DNA of 8,021 bases, taken from NCBI GenBank assembly GCA_050014415.1, contig JBEKDJ010000216.1, positions 1 through 8,021 of the forward strand, in the 5' to 3' direction. The notes beneath the pieces are model-generated. The model made no database searches, was not told where the DNA came from, and worked only from the letters and a program-made list of their open reading frames with translations. This DNA comes from JBEKDJ01 sp050014415 (GTDB taxonomy: Bacteria; Desulfobacterota; BSN033; UBA1163). Made by a program: the position numbers and the translations under genes. Shown here piece by piece: positions 1-6,184 of this stretch; position 1 is the first letter of the stretch; every line of letters begins with the position of its first letter.

Positions 1-402
1 CCCTAGCTTACCCACTATCCCCGCTCTTATCGGATTCAAGTGAATATATCGGGTCAGTTCCAGCAGGTAAGGATCCTCTTCACAGATGATCGATTTATAC
101 CTGTTCTGAAAGAGATGACCATCTCTCCTGTGTCGCAGGTTAAAGTTCACCGCATACCCCGTCAAAAGCTTCCTCATACTCCTGGATAGAGATTGGCGGC
201 CGGTCCGAACCAATAGATGATAGTGGTTAGGCATAGGAGACCAGGCATACACAGTCAGATTCTCGTCCATGCACAAGTCTTGCAGCCTGTTCAAGAAGTC
301 CTCCCGGTCTCGATCGGTGCGGAATATCTGTGTCCGCTCGATGCCTCGTCCCATGAGATGGTGCAAGGCTCCAGGAGCATCCAGTCTTGGCTCCCTAGGC
401 AT
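1..402 (-). CDS. REP-associated tyrosine transposase (Y1/HUH family), C-terminus cut off by the window edge
   Basis: The reverse strand from 402 reads 134 codons without a stop to the window edge, so the gene is partial. The N-terminus MPREPRLDAPGALHHLMGRG is the typical start of the RAYT branch of the IS200/IS605-like Y1 transposases, which is why the ATG at 402 is chosen. The HUH metal-binding pair is visible as PNHYHLLV (His60, His62). A conserved block with RRDGHLFQNRYKSI lies near residues 92-105, and RYIHLNPIRAGIV at 118-130 contains Tyr119, the likely nucleophile by position. Family members nick and join single-stranded DNA; RAYTs are single-copy genes linked to REP palindromes rather than classical mobile ISs. 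No insertion-sequence end is visible at the start side. It lies 127 bp downstream of the acyl-CoA ligase on the same strand but has its own promoter. Family assignment is firm; activity is unknown because the C-terminus is missing. Confidence 0.93.
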   Translation of the reverse strand, partial: MPREPRLDAPGALHHLMGRGIERTQIFRTDRDREDFLNRLQDLCMDENLTVYAWSPMPNHYHLLVRTGRQSLSRSMRKLLTGYAVNFNLRHRRDGHLFQNRYKSIICEEDPYLLELTRYIHLNPIRAGIVGKLG

Positions 403-410
403 GTTGCCAT

Positions 411-437
411 ATTATATCTCTTTGCTTAATTTGTCAA
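411..437 (-). promoter_or_regulatory. Sigma-70-type promoter for the transposase, probably giving a leaderless mRNA
   Basis: On the minus strand a perfect -35 TTGACA (437-432) is followed after 15 nt by a perfect -10 TATAAT (416-411). The spacer is shorter than the usual 17 nt. The last base of the -10 is only 8 nt from the ATG at 402, so transcription would begin at or within a few bases of the start codon. No Shine-Dalgarno sequence fits in that gap. The two perfect hexamers are seen directly; leaderless translation is inferred. Confidence 0.6.
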
Positions 438-529
438 GTTGTTTTAGAACCAACGTCCCCTTTTTTCCTGATTAGGCTGAGTCAGATCCTCTACAGGCTC
501 CTTAGCAAATGACAATGCGTCATCTTGAA

Positions 530-2143
530 CTAATGGACCCTTTTCTCGTACCCTGCCCAGTATCGGTCTCTCAGTTCCTTTTTGTGGATCTTTCCAGAAC
601 CGGTTCTCGGAAGGGCATCGATGAAATCGATCGACTTCGGGGCTTTGTAATGGGCCATTCTCTCCTTGCAGAACCGGATGATCTCTTCCTCGGTTGCTTT
701 TTCGCCAGATTTCAACACGACCATTCCTTTCACAGCCTCCCCCCATTTTTGATCCGGAACACCGATGACAGCACATTCTAAAATAGCAGGATGCATATAG
801 AGTACATTCTCGACCTCTGTCGAATAGACATTCTCTCCTCCCGTCAGGATCATGTCCTTCTTTCGATCGACGATTGTCACATACCCTTCTTCATCCATTA
901 CTGCTAAATCGCCGGTATAGAGCCACCCATCCCGAATCGACTTCTCCGTTTCTTCAGGCAATTTCCAATACCCTTTCGTTACAATATCACCCCTGACAAT
1001 AATTTCCCCGACTTCTTTTTCGTCCCTATTTATCTCCTCGCCTCGGTCATTGACCACTTTCAGCTCGACGCTGATAAATTCCCTTCCCGTCTTCGATTTG
1101 AATCGAAGCTGATCTTCGTAGGACAATCTCCTTAAATGCTCTTTTAAGATGGAGAGGGTGAGGTAGGGACTGGTCTCGGTCATGCCATAAGTCTGTACAT
1201 AGTCGCATCTGAAGATCTCAAGGACTTTTCTAACCACTTCCGGGGCGATGGGTGCTCCTCCGCTCAAGAGGACCCTCAAACTCCGAAAATCGTATTTCCC
1301 AACATCAGGATGGTTGACCATCAAGTTGAGCATGGTCGGGATGAGGTTAGTGACCGTCACCTTCTCCCTTTCTATGGTTTCCAGGACAACCCTTGGCGCG
1401 AAATCCCTGAGCAGCACATGGGTCCCACCTACCCAGGTAATCGACCAGGTTGCCCACGCATCCGCAAGATGGAATAGCGGCGCCACATGAGCCCACACGT
1501 CACTATCTGTGAGATGAATCTCTGCGATGGCACCAAGGGCATGGGTGCAGACGTTTCTATGTGATAACATCACGCCTTTGGGACGACCCGTGGTACCACT
1601 CGTATAGTAGATTTGGGCAATATCTTCGTCAATAATCCCGGGCTCAGGAAGCGCATGGGAATCCGATTGGCGGAGTGCGAACTCATAATCGAAATCCCGG
1701 CCTTTTCCCCTATTTGCCTCTTTCTTGTTCGAAAACCGGTTACTCCCTTTTTCTTCGCCGGTCCAGAGGATCTTCTCAATCCCGTGACCCTCCTCTGCGC
1801 AAGCGTTAACCTCCTCCCGGAATGTGGGATCGGCAATCAAGATCTTCGACTCCGAATCTTGGAGGATGAATTTGATCTCCGTGGGTGAAAGCCGATAATT
1901 GATGGGAACGGAGATCGCCCCGATCTGTGAAATTCCATAGTAGGCTTCTAAGAAATAGTGGCAATTGGGAAGGAGGATGGCCACCTTGTCACCTTTCCCT
2001 GCTTCCAGATAATTCAAGCAACGGGAAAGGCGGTTGATTCGATCGGAGAATTCCTGATAGGTCCACCGGTTCTGACCACAAACAATGGCCTGCTTCCCGG
2101 GAAAGAACTTGACAGCTTTCCTTAAGGTTTCAGCAAGGATCAA
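530..2143 (-). CDS. Acyl-CoA synthetase (AMP-forming, FadD-like class I adenylate-forming enzyme)
   Basis: This 537-residue protein has the usual length for medium/long-chain fatty acyl-CoA ligases. It would activate a carboxylic acid with ATP to the acyl-AMP and then transfer it to CoA in the cytoplasm. The family motifs occur in order: P-loop-like YYTSGTTGRPKGVMLSH at 179-195, YGMTETSP at 319-326, YTGDLA at 409-414, RKKDMILTGGENVYSTEVE at 427-445, and the C-terminal catalytic lysine Lys518 in PRTGSGKI. A charged, low-complexity stretch at about 129-150 is probably a surface loop. Translation starts at TTG: no in-frame ATG lies near the N-terminus, and a GAGGAG ribosome site is well placed before the TTG. 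It ends at TAG (532-530). It is separated from the upstream protease gene by a 489-bp repeat-filled spacer, so it is probably a separate transcript. Chain-length or aromatic specificity cannot be read from the sequence, and no beta-oxidation partner is in the window. Confidence 0.95.
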   Translation of the reverse strand: MILAETLRKAVKFFPGKQAIVCGQNRWTYQEFSDRINRLSRCLNYLEAGKGDKVAILLPNCHYFLEAYYGISQIGAISVPINYRLSPTEIKFILQDSESKILIADPTFREEVNACAEEGHGIEKILWTGEEKGSNRFSNKKEANRGKGRDFDYEFALRQSDSHALPEPGIIDEDIAQIYYTSGTTGRPKGVMLSHRNVCTHALGAIAEIHLTDSDVWAHVAPLFHLADAWATWSITWVGGTHVLLRDFAPRVVLETIEREKVTVTNLIPTMLNLMVNHPDVGKYDFRSLRVLLSGGAPIAPEVVRKVLEIFRCDYVQTYGMTETSPYLTLSILKEHLRRLSYEDQLRFKSKTGREFISVELKVVNDRGEEINRDEKEVGEIIVRGDIVTKGYWKLPEETEKSIRDGWLYTGDLAVMDEEGYVTIVDRKKDMILTGGENVYSTEVENVLYMHPAILECAVIGVPDQKWGEAVKGMVVLKSGEKATEEEIIRFCKERMAHYKAPKSIDFIDALPRTGSGKIHKKELRDRYWAGYEKRVH

Positions 2144-2150
2144 TATTTAT

Positions 2151-2156
2151 CTCCTC
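2151..2156 (-). promoter_or_regulatory. Ribosome binding site that fixes the TTG start of the acyl-CoA synthetase
   Basis: The minus strand reads GAGGAG, then seven bases, then TTG at 2143-2141. This is a strong site at normal spacing and supports the non-ATG start. An ATG just upstream on the same strand is out of use because it meets a TAA after three codons. Confidence 0.6.
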
Positions 2157-2220
2157 ATAGACTGTGTGGTGACTGATAGACCTATTAACACATCAGATGA
2201 TATTTTCAAGGAAGGATTTT

Positions 2221-2418
2221 ATGAGCGATGGATCATGGGAGCAGTACCTCGAAGAATCAAGATCACAAGCATTATCCTCCCCCTTGGGAGGAGGAATGAG
2301 CCCCGAACCACTTGAGGTTCAGGGTACTGCCCTGAACTCTGCGTGGCGTAGGGGTGGCGGTGGACAAGGTATGTTCCCCCTCACCCCTGCCCTCTCCCGC
2401 CAGGAGACTATGTCGTAA
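2221..2418 (+). pseudogene. Possible truncated 5' end of a gene, fused to repeat sequence
   Basis: An ATG at 2221 is preceded by AAGGAAGGA (2208-2216), a good ribosome site, and opens with MSDGSWEQYLEESRSQ, which looks like a genuine hydrophilic N-terminus. From about codon 17 the frame enters the palindromic repeats (hairpin from 2275 on), and its translation becomes Gly/Pro/Arg-rich, typical of read-through of repeats. The stop TAA is part of the TGTCGTAA tag of the REP-like repeat. The ORF is divergent from the acyl-CoA synthetase, whose start is 77 bp away. The simplest reading is a gene beheaded by repeat insertion or deletion; a chance ORF is also possible. I do not recognise the fragment's family. 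Confidence 0.3.
2275..2388. repeat. Cluster of three GC-rich hairpins in the intergenic spacer
   Basis: Three perfect inverted repeats follow one another: TCCTCCC (2275-2281) with GGGAGGA (2286-2292), loop 4; GTTCAGGG (2317-2324) with CCCTGAAC (2330-2337), loop 5; and AGGGGTG (2350-2356) with CACCCCT (2382-2388), loop 25. The runs of CCCTCACCCC and CCTCCC type look like intergenic palindromic repeat units, not coding sequence. In either orientation they could act as transcript 3'-end stabilisers or weak terminators, but no T-run follows any of them. Confidence 0.5.
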
Positions 2419-2455
2419 GTCCGTTCATAGTTCGACAGGCTCACCACGAACGGAC
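2419..2455 (-). repeat. REP-like palindrome, copy A
   Basis: A perfect 8-bp stem GTCCGTTC (2419-2426) / GAACGGAC (2448-2455) encloses a 21-nt interior. Read on the minus strand, the core CCGTTCGTGGTGAGCCTGTC matches copy B in pattern: CCGTTCGT, then TGAG, then TCGAA, then GAACGG. Confidence 0.75.
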
Positions 2456-2478
2456 CATGGACAATAAATATCAATGAC

Positions 2479-2519
2479 TTAGCCGTTCGTCCTGAGTTTA
2501 TCGAAAGGCGAACGGCTAA
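2479..2519 (+). repeat. REP-like palindrome, copy B
   Basis: A perfect 11-bp stem TTAGCCGTTCG (2479-2489) / CGAACGGCTAA (2509-2519) encloses a 19-nt interior. After a one-base offset the stem continues with CCT/AGG. It shares the CCGTTCGT...TGAG...TCGAA...GAACGG order with copy A, in the opposite orientation. Confidence 0.75.
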
Positions 2520-2584
2520 TTACGACACAGTCTCCAAAGGAGAGGGGAATAATCCGGTTATTTTCTGAGCGAAGTTAAAGATCC

Positions 2585-2603
2585 GCGCCGGCAGATGTGG
2601 CGC
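2585..2603 (-). terminator. Weak hairpin just after the protease gene
   Basis: GCGCC (2585-2589) and GGCGC (2599-2603) form a 5-bp GC stem with a 9-nt loop, about 30 nt past the protease stop codon. No clean U-tract follows on the minus strand, so intrinsic termination is doubtful; the palindromes further on may serve instead. Confidence 0.2.
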
Positions 2604-2632
2604 TGGAAAATTCAATAAAGGAGGGATACAAG

Positions 2633-5242
2633 TTAATCCGTCAATTGAAAGCTCATCACTTCTGTCGTACTCGATCGGCTCAAACTATCCTGGGATTGAA
2701 CGTACCAGTAGATGGTGGAGCCGCTCTTGTTCCCAACGAGTGACTTGATGAGTGCCCACTGGAGCCATGAAAGTTGTCGAGAGAAGACATCAGTATTGGG
2801 TGCTGTATTCCTAAAGGTCACAGCCCTGGTCTTTGAGAAAGAGGGATCTCGCCCAAACCATGCTTTGAAATTGACATTGCAGTTATTCTGCCAGCTCAGT
2901 TCCGGCAGTTCTCTCCTACTCGTAGGGAACAGAGTTGGATTCAACACCGGTTGAGGCTCTGATACGGAAATCGAATATTTGTTACTGGACACTTGAGAGC
3001 CATCCGATAGGGTCGCAACCACCTTCCAATAGACATTTCCCCCGTAGGCCCCAGGGATCTTTAAGACCTTCTTCCAATGAGAGGAGGTCATCAGTTTTTC
3101 CCTGCTGTCCCCAGATGCCCCGATCCTAACTGGAATGTAAGCAAATGTCGGATCGGCCGAAAACTGAATTTCAAAGCCGGTCGGCGAGACAATGGAATTC
3201 CACGAAAAGGTTGGAGGAGAATTTAGGGAGCATGGGTTGAAGGAAGCCCCATCCGAAGGTGAGGAGAGTCCGATTTCAAATATCCCTTTTCCACTCATCG
3301 AGATGGCAACCGGGTTTCTCCTGGAATCACTCGAAGAAATGTCAAAACGACTGACAATTGTTCCTGCTGCACTTGGGAAAAATCGAGCCAAGAATGCACA
3401 GCTTTCCCCCAGGACCAATGCCCTCCCAGAACAATTATCCCCTACAACCTGGTAAGAGGCTGATGGTGAGGAAACGCCTTCGATCACCAAATTTGGGCTC
3501 CCAATATTTAGAATGGTGATCACCCTTTCTGAAGGACTCCCAACAATCACATCACCGAAATCGATAGAAGTCGGATAGACATAGATCGTCGACAAATTCA
3601 GCCGACCAAACCCATAAATGGTGTCTTGTCCAGGGTTTCCCATATCGATGGCAGAAGAAGTTAGGACATCCCAAAGCTGGGACACCGTTAGAGTAGGGAT
3701 GTTTGAAAGGATCAGCGCTGCGGCTCCAGCCACATGGGGAGAAGCTGATGAAGTGCCAAAGAAGAGATCAGGCTGATAAACAGCGCTCGTAACCCCGTCT
3801 GGCCCACTTATCTCCGGCTTCATCCGGCCATCGCTTGTCGGACCTTGGGAGCTGAAATCTTCTTGGGGACCTGTGGTCCATTTGGTCCAATCAATCGCAG
3901 CCACTGCCATGACTCCAGTGGCATCGGAGGGGGATACCAGGCTGCCAGAAGCCACATGAGGACTTAGGTCGTCATAGAAACTAAAGATATGAAATCGATG
4001 ATTTGCTGTTGTACTGTACTTTTTTACTGCGAGATAATAGGTTCCGGACGTGGGCACAAGATAGACAATTTCCTCAGCAGGCGGTTGGGTTCCAGTCTGC
4101 GCGTTCGTACTCCATGCTACGAGCGAAAACGAACTATCAAAGAGTAACAGATCATAGTCTTGATCGGTCACAGGCCAGGCATCCCAGGTCAGAGTGATGA
4201 CCATGACATATCCTGCCACACCATGGATGGTGAGGAAGTTGCTTAGTATCGAAACATTATGGAGTCGATTGCCATCTGTATCTCTAAAGGTCGCCTCATA
4301 ATGGCTCTCGGCATCGTTTCCGGCCGCATTGACCCATAGAATACCACTCCGGTAGGCGTGGTTTGCGGAACAGACGGCATTATCGAAGTAGCAAGTTCCA
4401 TCGTAGAAATTGGTATTGTACCAACCGACGGAATGGTTGATGATTCTAATTCCGCTGGTAATGCAATAGTCCTTTGCATCCCTGAGGTCAAGAGTGTCTC
4501 CAACTTTAATCAGGTAGAGCTGTGCACCGGGTGCCATTTCATGGACAATTTCTGCAACGGCTGTACCGTGGACCTCTTCTGTTTCAGAAGAAAAATCCGT
4601 GGGGGCACAGCCCGTGCCCGTACAGTCCACTTTGATCACTGAACTCGGAAGCACCCCGCTGCCAATGGCTGTCGACAAACCGGCAAATCCTAGATCGATG
4701 ATTGCTACCTTCGCGTTTCGGCCATCGTAACCCGCTGAGTGGTAGGAAGATGCTCCGGTAAGGTTCACACCCTCGCTGACAACGTCCGCACTGACAACGT
4801 CCGCACGCGGTCGATCCGGGAGTCTGATGAAAGAGATACCTTTGACATGATCGGCAATCTTTTCAATCGATTGAATGGGAACCCTTGCCTTGATGACAGC
4901 ATCGCCACTTTTTATGATCTCACACCCATAAGCCTTGAGGGCTTCGATGTCAATTGTATCCTTCGATTTTCCTTCCTCAGGTAGTAGAAACACTACGACC
5001 CCATCCTGTCCATTCATCCTGATCTCGCTCTGCAGAGCAAACTCCTTGGACACCGCCCCTCCCTGAATGGTGTATCTCTCTTGTAGATCGAGAAGGGTGC
5101 TTTGGATTCTTGGATGGACTCTTCTCCCCTCCTTAATAAGGTAAGACTCTTCAGAATGGACGGTTTCATAGCAAAAAGGCCAAACGAATACTAGTAGGAT
5201 TAGCAAAGAGTATTTCACAGATCTTCCCGCTCTTATTCTCAT
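2633..5242 (-). CDS. Secreted subtilisin-family (S8) serine protease with HYDIN-like and FN3-like C-terminal domains
   Basis: The 869-residue preproprotein opens with a signal peptide (about 1-30, likely cut after TVHS). A propeptide follows at about 31-145 and ends in a FIRLPDRPRAD motif. The catalytic domain spans about 160-555. Its triad is Asp183 (AIIDLGF), His225 (EVHGTAVAEIV) and Ser498 (FGTSSASPHVAG); the oxyanion Asn is Asn309 (NAAGND). Between Asn309 and the VMAVAAID strand (444-451), about 125 extra residues form a beta-rich PPC/jelly-roll-like insert containing QDYDLLLFDSS. Next come an ASPM/SPD-2/HYDIN-type domain (about 555-655, with DNCSG and GESCAF cysteines) and two FN3-like repeats (about 658-762 and 763-869, each with a YW-V element). 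Paired cysteines (207/212, 284/291, 604/615) suit an extracytoplasmic protein. No membrane anchor or sorting motif is seen at the C-terminus. The ATG has a GGAGGAGGT site and lies 18 nt after a propeptide-like gene, so the two form an operon. The substrate is unknown. Confidence 0.95.
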   Translation of the reverse strand: MRIRAGRSVKYSLLILLVFVWPFCYETVHSEESYLIKEGRRVHPRIQSTLLDLQERYTIQGGAVSKEFALQSEIRMNGQDGVVVFLLPEEGKSKDTIDIEALKAYGCEIIKSGDAVIKARVPIQSIEKIADHVKGISFIRLPDRPRADVVSADVVSEGVNLTGASSYHSAGYDGRNAKVAIIDLGFAGLSTAIGSGVLPSSVIKVDCTGTGCAPTDFSSETEEVHGTAVAEIVHEMAPGAQLYLIKVGDTLDLRDAKDYCITSGIRIINHSVGWYNTNFYDGTCYFDNAVCSANHAYRSGILWVNAAGNDAESHYEATFRDTDGNRLHNVSILSNFLTIHGVAGYVMVITLTWDAWPVTDQDYDLLLFDSSFSLVAWSTNAQTGTQPPAEEIVYLVPTSGTYYLAVKKYSTTANHRFHIFSFYDDLSPHVASGSLVSPSDATGVMAVAAIDWTKWTTGPQEDFSSQGPTSDGRMKPEISGPDGVTSAVYQPDLFFGTSSASPHVAGAAALILSNIPTLTVSQLWDVLTSSAIDMGNPGQDTIYGFGRLNLSTIYVYPTSIDFGDVIVGSPSERVITILNIGSPNLVIEGVSSPSASYQVVGDNCSGRALVLGESCAFLARFFPSAAGTIVSRFDISSSDSRRNPVAISMSGKGIFEIGLSSPSDGASFNPCSLNSPPTFSWNSIVSPTGFEIQFSADPTFAYIPVRIGASGDSREKLMTSSHWKKVLKIPGAYGGNVYWKVVATLSDGSQVSSNKYSISVSEPQPVLNPTLFPTSRRELPELSWQNNCNVNFKAWFGRDPSFSKTRAVTFRNTAPNTDVFSRQLSWLQWALIKSLVGNKSGSTIYWYVQSQDSLSRSSTTEVMSFQLTD
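4776..4805 (-). repeat. Exact 15-bp tandem duplication at the propeptide/catalytic junction of the protease
   Basis: The unit CTGACAACGTCCGCA occurs twice back to back (4776-4790 and 4791-4805) without mismatch. On the coding strand it gives ADVVS twice, residues 147-156, just after the propeptide's LPDRPR and before the catalytic domain. Confidence 0.9.
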
Positions 5243-5248
5243 TTCTCG

Positions 5249-5257
5249 ACCTCCTCC
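5249..5257 (-). promoter_or_regulatory. Strong ribosome binding site of the protease gene
   Basis: The minus strand reads GGAGGAGGT followed by six bases and the ATG at 5242. It sits wholly within the 18-nt gap after the upstream gene's TAA, which indicates efficient translation and co-transcription with that gene. Confidence 0.8.
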
Positions 5258-5260
5258 AGT

Positions 5261-5773
5261 TTAATTATCCCATTGGATAGCAGATCTATTGGGTAAACGA
5301 ATTGAGAGAACCAGCGGCTCCTTGGCAAGGGAGGCCAATTCGTCACCCGGTACAAGCGCTCTCAATAAATTCTGCGATACTTTTTCAACATTGATTCGGT
5401 GGGTATTTACCAATGTTTCCTTCTCCTTCTGTGAGATGGCGGGATCCACCACGACGTAAACCCGCAACTTCTCCTCCTGATAGAAGAGATGATGTGTCTT
5501 GACAAACTCCTCCCGGTCGGGTGATATCAGAAATTCGTAAAGGGCCGAGCTCAATTTTCTCAGTTCCCACGGGGGCTTGAGTTGGACCTCCGTATGATTC
5601 TCTAATGAAAACAAAAAATTATGGCGGACACAAACGGTTAACAATATCAAGATAATCAATATCGTTCGTATCTTGAACAAGCTCTGCCTCAGAAGGCCCA
5701 CAGTTTTATTTCGATCGGATAACGGATTATAGCTGAACTTGTACAATTTTGGGAAGCATTTTCTGTGCCACAT
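5261..5773 (-). CDS. Small exported protein resembling the subtilase propeptide (possible trans-acting chaperone/inhibitor)
   Basis: The protein has 170 residues from ATG 5773. A strongly hydrophobic stretch TILIILILLTVCV at 37-49 acts as a signal peptide or N-terminal anchor; the rest is soluble. Residues 103-164 parallel residues 81-145 of the neighbouring protease: a YVVV strand, a spacer, a helix with KVSQNL, then ALVPGDELASLA and SIRLPNRS, against ARVPIQSIEKIA and FIRLPDRP in the protease. This suggests a stand-alone propeptide (I9-like) domain, the type that folds and inhibits subtilisins. No catalytic domain is present. It is the first gene of the operon, 18 nt before the protease. The ATG has no ribosome site. 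An in-frame TTG at 5680 follows GAGG at good spacing and would give a compact signal peptide beginning MFKIR, so the true start may be 5680 (139 residues). The match was made by eye; a generic secreted protein remains possible. Confidence 0.8.
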   Translation of the reverse strand: MWHRKCFPKLYKFSYNPLSDRNKTVGLLRQSLFKIRTILIILILLTVCVRHNFLFSLENHTEVQLKPPWELRKLSSALYEFLISPDREEFVKTHHLFYQEEKLRVYVVVDPAISQKEKETLVNTHRINVEKVSQNLLRALVPGDELASLAKEPLVLSIRLPNRSAIQWDN

Positions 5774-5816
5774 ATGTTGAAAATCGTAACGTTCTAATTT
5801 CTAAAGCTTTTGCACC

Positions 5817-5843
5817 CCTATAGCTGAGGACTAACCTGGTCAA
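5817..5843 (-). promoter_or_regulatory. Weak candidate promoter for the propeptide-like/protease operon
   Basis: On the minus strand TTGACC (5843-5838) is followed after 15 nt by TATAGG (5822-5817). Both hexamers and the spacing are sub-optimal. It is the best candidate between the operon start and the upstream repeat element, and its -35 lies inside the palindrome at 5837-5853. Confidence 0.25.
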
Positions 5844-5853
5844 TAATTGACCA
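5837..5853. promoter_or_regulatory. Operator-like palindrome overlapping the candidate -35 box
   Basis: TGGTCAATAATTGACCA is a perfect 8+1+8 palindrome of the size bound by TetR, GntR or MarR-type dimers. It overlaps the -35 of the leftward candidate promoter, which would suit repression of the protease operon. No regulator gene is in the window, so the binding protein is unknown. Confidence 0.45.
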
Positions 5854-5876
5854 AATTATGAGAAGCTTGACAATTG

Positions 5877-6023
5877 CTACTTGCGTCTTACAGCGCCGCC
5901 AGTGACTTGCCCGCCCAGTTTTTGGGGCGCTGAGACTCTTAGGAGTAAACTCACCGAGGCCATCGTGGAGGCTTCACAGGCCCGCACCCCTTCACGCCTA
6001 TCCACATGGATTTCATACATCAT
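5877..6023 (-). CDS. Very short ORF (48 residues) inside the repeat-like element; doubtful gene
   Basis: ATG at 6023 (directly followed by a second ATG) opens a 48-codon frame beginning MMYEIHVDRREGVRACEAS and ending at TAG 5879-5877, with AGGA eight bases upstream. Removing one C from the four-C run at 5927-5924 would change the end to SAPKNWAGKSLAAL and stop, so it may be frameshifted. It has no recognised domain and lies mostly within the inverted-repeat element, so it is more likely part of a repeat than a gene. Confidence 0.2.
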   Translation of the reverse strand: MMYEIHVDRREGVRACEASTMASVSLLLRVSAPQKLGGQVTGGAVRRK

Positions 6024-6172
6024 GAAGAAGTCCTATCTATTTCTCGGTTAAGTTGCAAACATTCTCCAGAAGATCGGCCTTATGAGGCCTTGAAGAGGGG
6101 GTTGGCCAAGAGGAGGCAAATACGGCCATCCCAACCGGCCCCCAGAGGACAAATGAAAATGGGGTGGGCAAG
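5906..6172. repeat. MITE-like element with imperfect terminal inverted repeats
   Basis: CTTGCCCGCCCAGTTTT (5906-5922) and the reverse complement of 6156-6172, CTTGCCCACCCCATTTT, match at 14 of 17 positions and bound 267 bp. Inside are further stems, such as GGCCT/AGGCC (6076-6080/6085-6089) and GGTTGG/CCAACC (6100-6105/6131-6136). No target-site duplication is visible and no transposase is encoded. The octamer GGTCAATA also occurs inverted outside both ends (5838-5845 and 6190-6183). Mobility is inference; only one copy is in the window. Confidence 0.4.
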
Positions 6173-6184
6173 CCGCGGTGACTA

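Larger units (their letters stand above)
2390..2547. repeat. Composite BIME-like element: two REP-like palindromes inside a long imperfect inverted repeat
   Basis: The outer arms are 2390-2418 and 2520-2547. CCCTCTCC at 2390-2397 pairs with GGAGAGGG at 2539-2546. GGAGACTATGTCGTAA (2403-2418) pairs with TTACGACACAGTCTCC (2520-2535) with a single mismatch. Each inner end of an arm leads directly into a palindrome with a CCGTTC...GAACGG stem, and the two palindromes point in opposite directions. Each palindrome therefore carries the same 5' tag, GGAGACT(A/G)TGTCGTAA, and the two units are placed tail to tail, as in BIMEs of enterobacteria and pseudomonads. The whole element fills the space between the protease and the ligase genes. 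Confidence 0.75.

Noticed and set aside
217..475. Plus-strand ORFs of about 70 codons at the left end
   Set aside because: They are antisense shadows of the RAYT gene and its promoter.
509..523. ATGAC/GTCAT hairpin after the acyl-CoA synthetase as a terminator
   Set aside because: The stem is only 5 bp and AT-rich, with no U-tract behind it.
2182..2209. Minus-strand TTGAAA and TAATAG as a promoter for the acyl-CoA synthetase
   Set aside because: The -10 matches only half the consensus and many AT-rich hexamers occur there, so it is too weak to annotate.
2390..2547. CRISPR array
   Set aside because: Only two related palindromes occur, in opposite orientation and without regular spacers or a cas gene. 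The layout fits REP/BIME repeats instead.
5867..5896. TTGACA on the plus strand at 5867-5872 as a promoter
   Set aside because: No acceptable -10 hexamer lies 15-19 nt downstream.
5851..6054. Plus-strand open frame with reading ...TLRSKLTEAIVEAS...
   Set aside because: It has no usable start codon, lies opposite the short ORF and within the repeat-like element, and I recognise no family.
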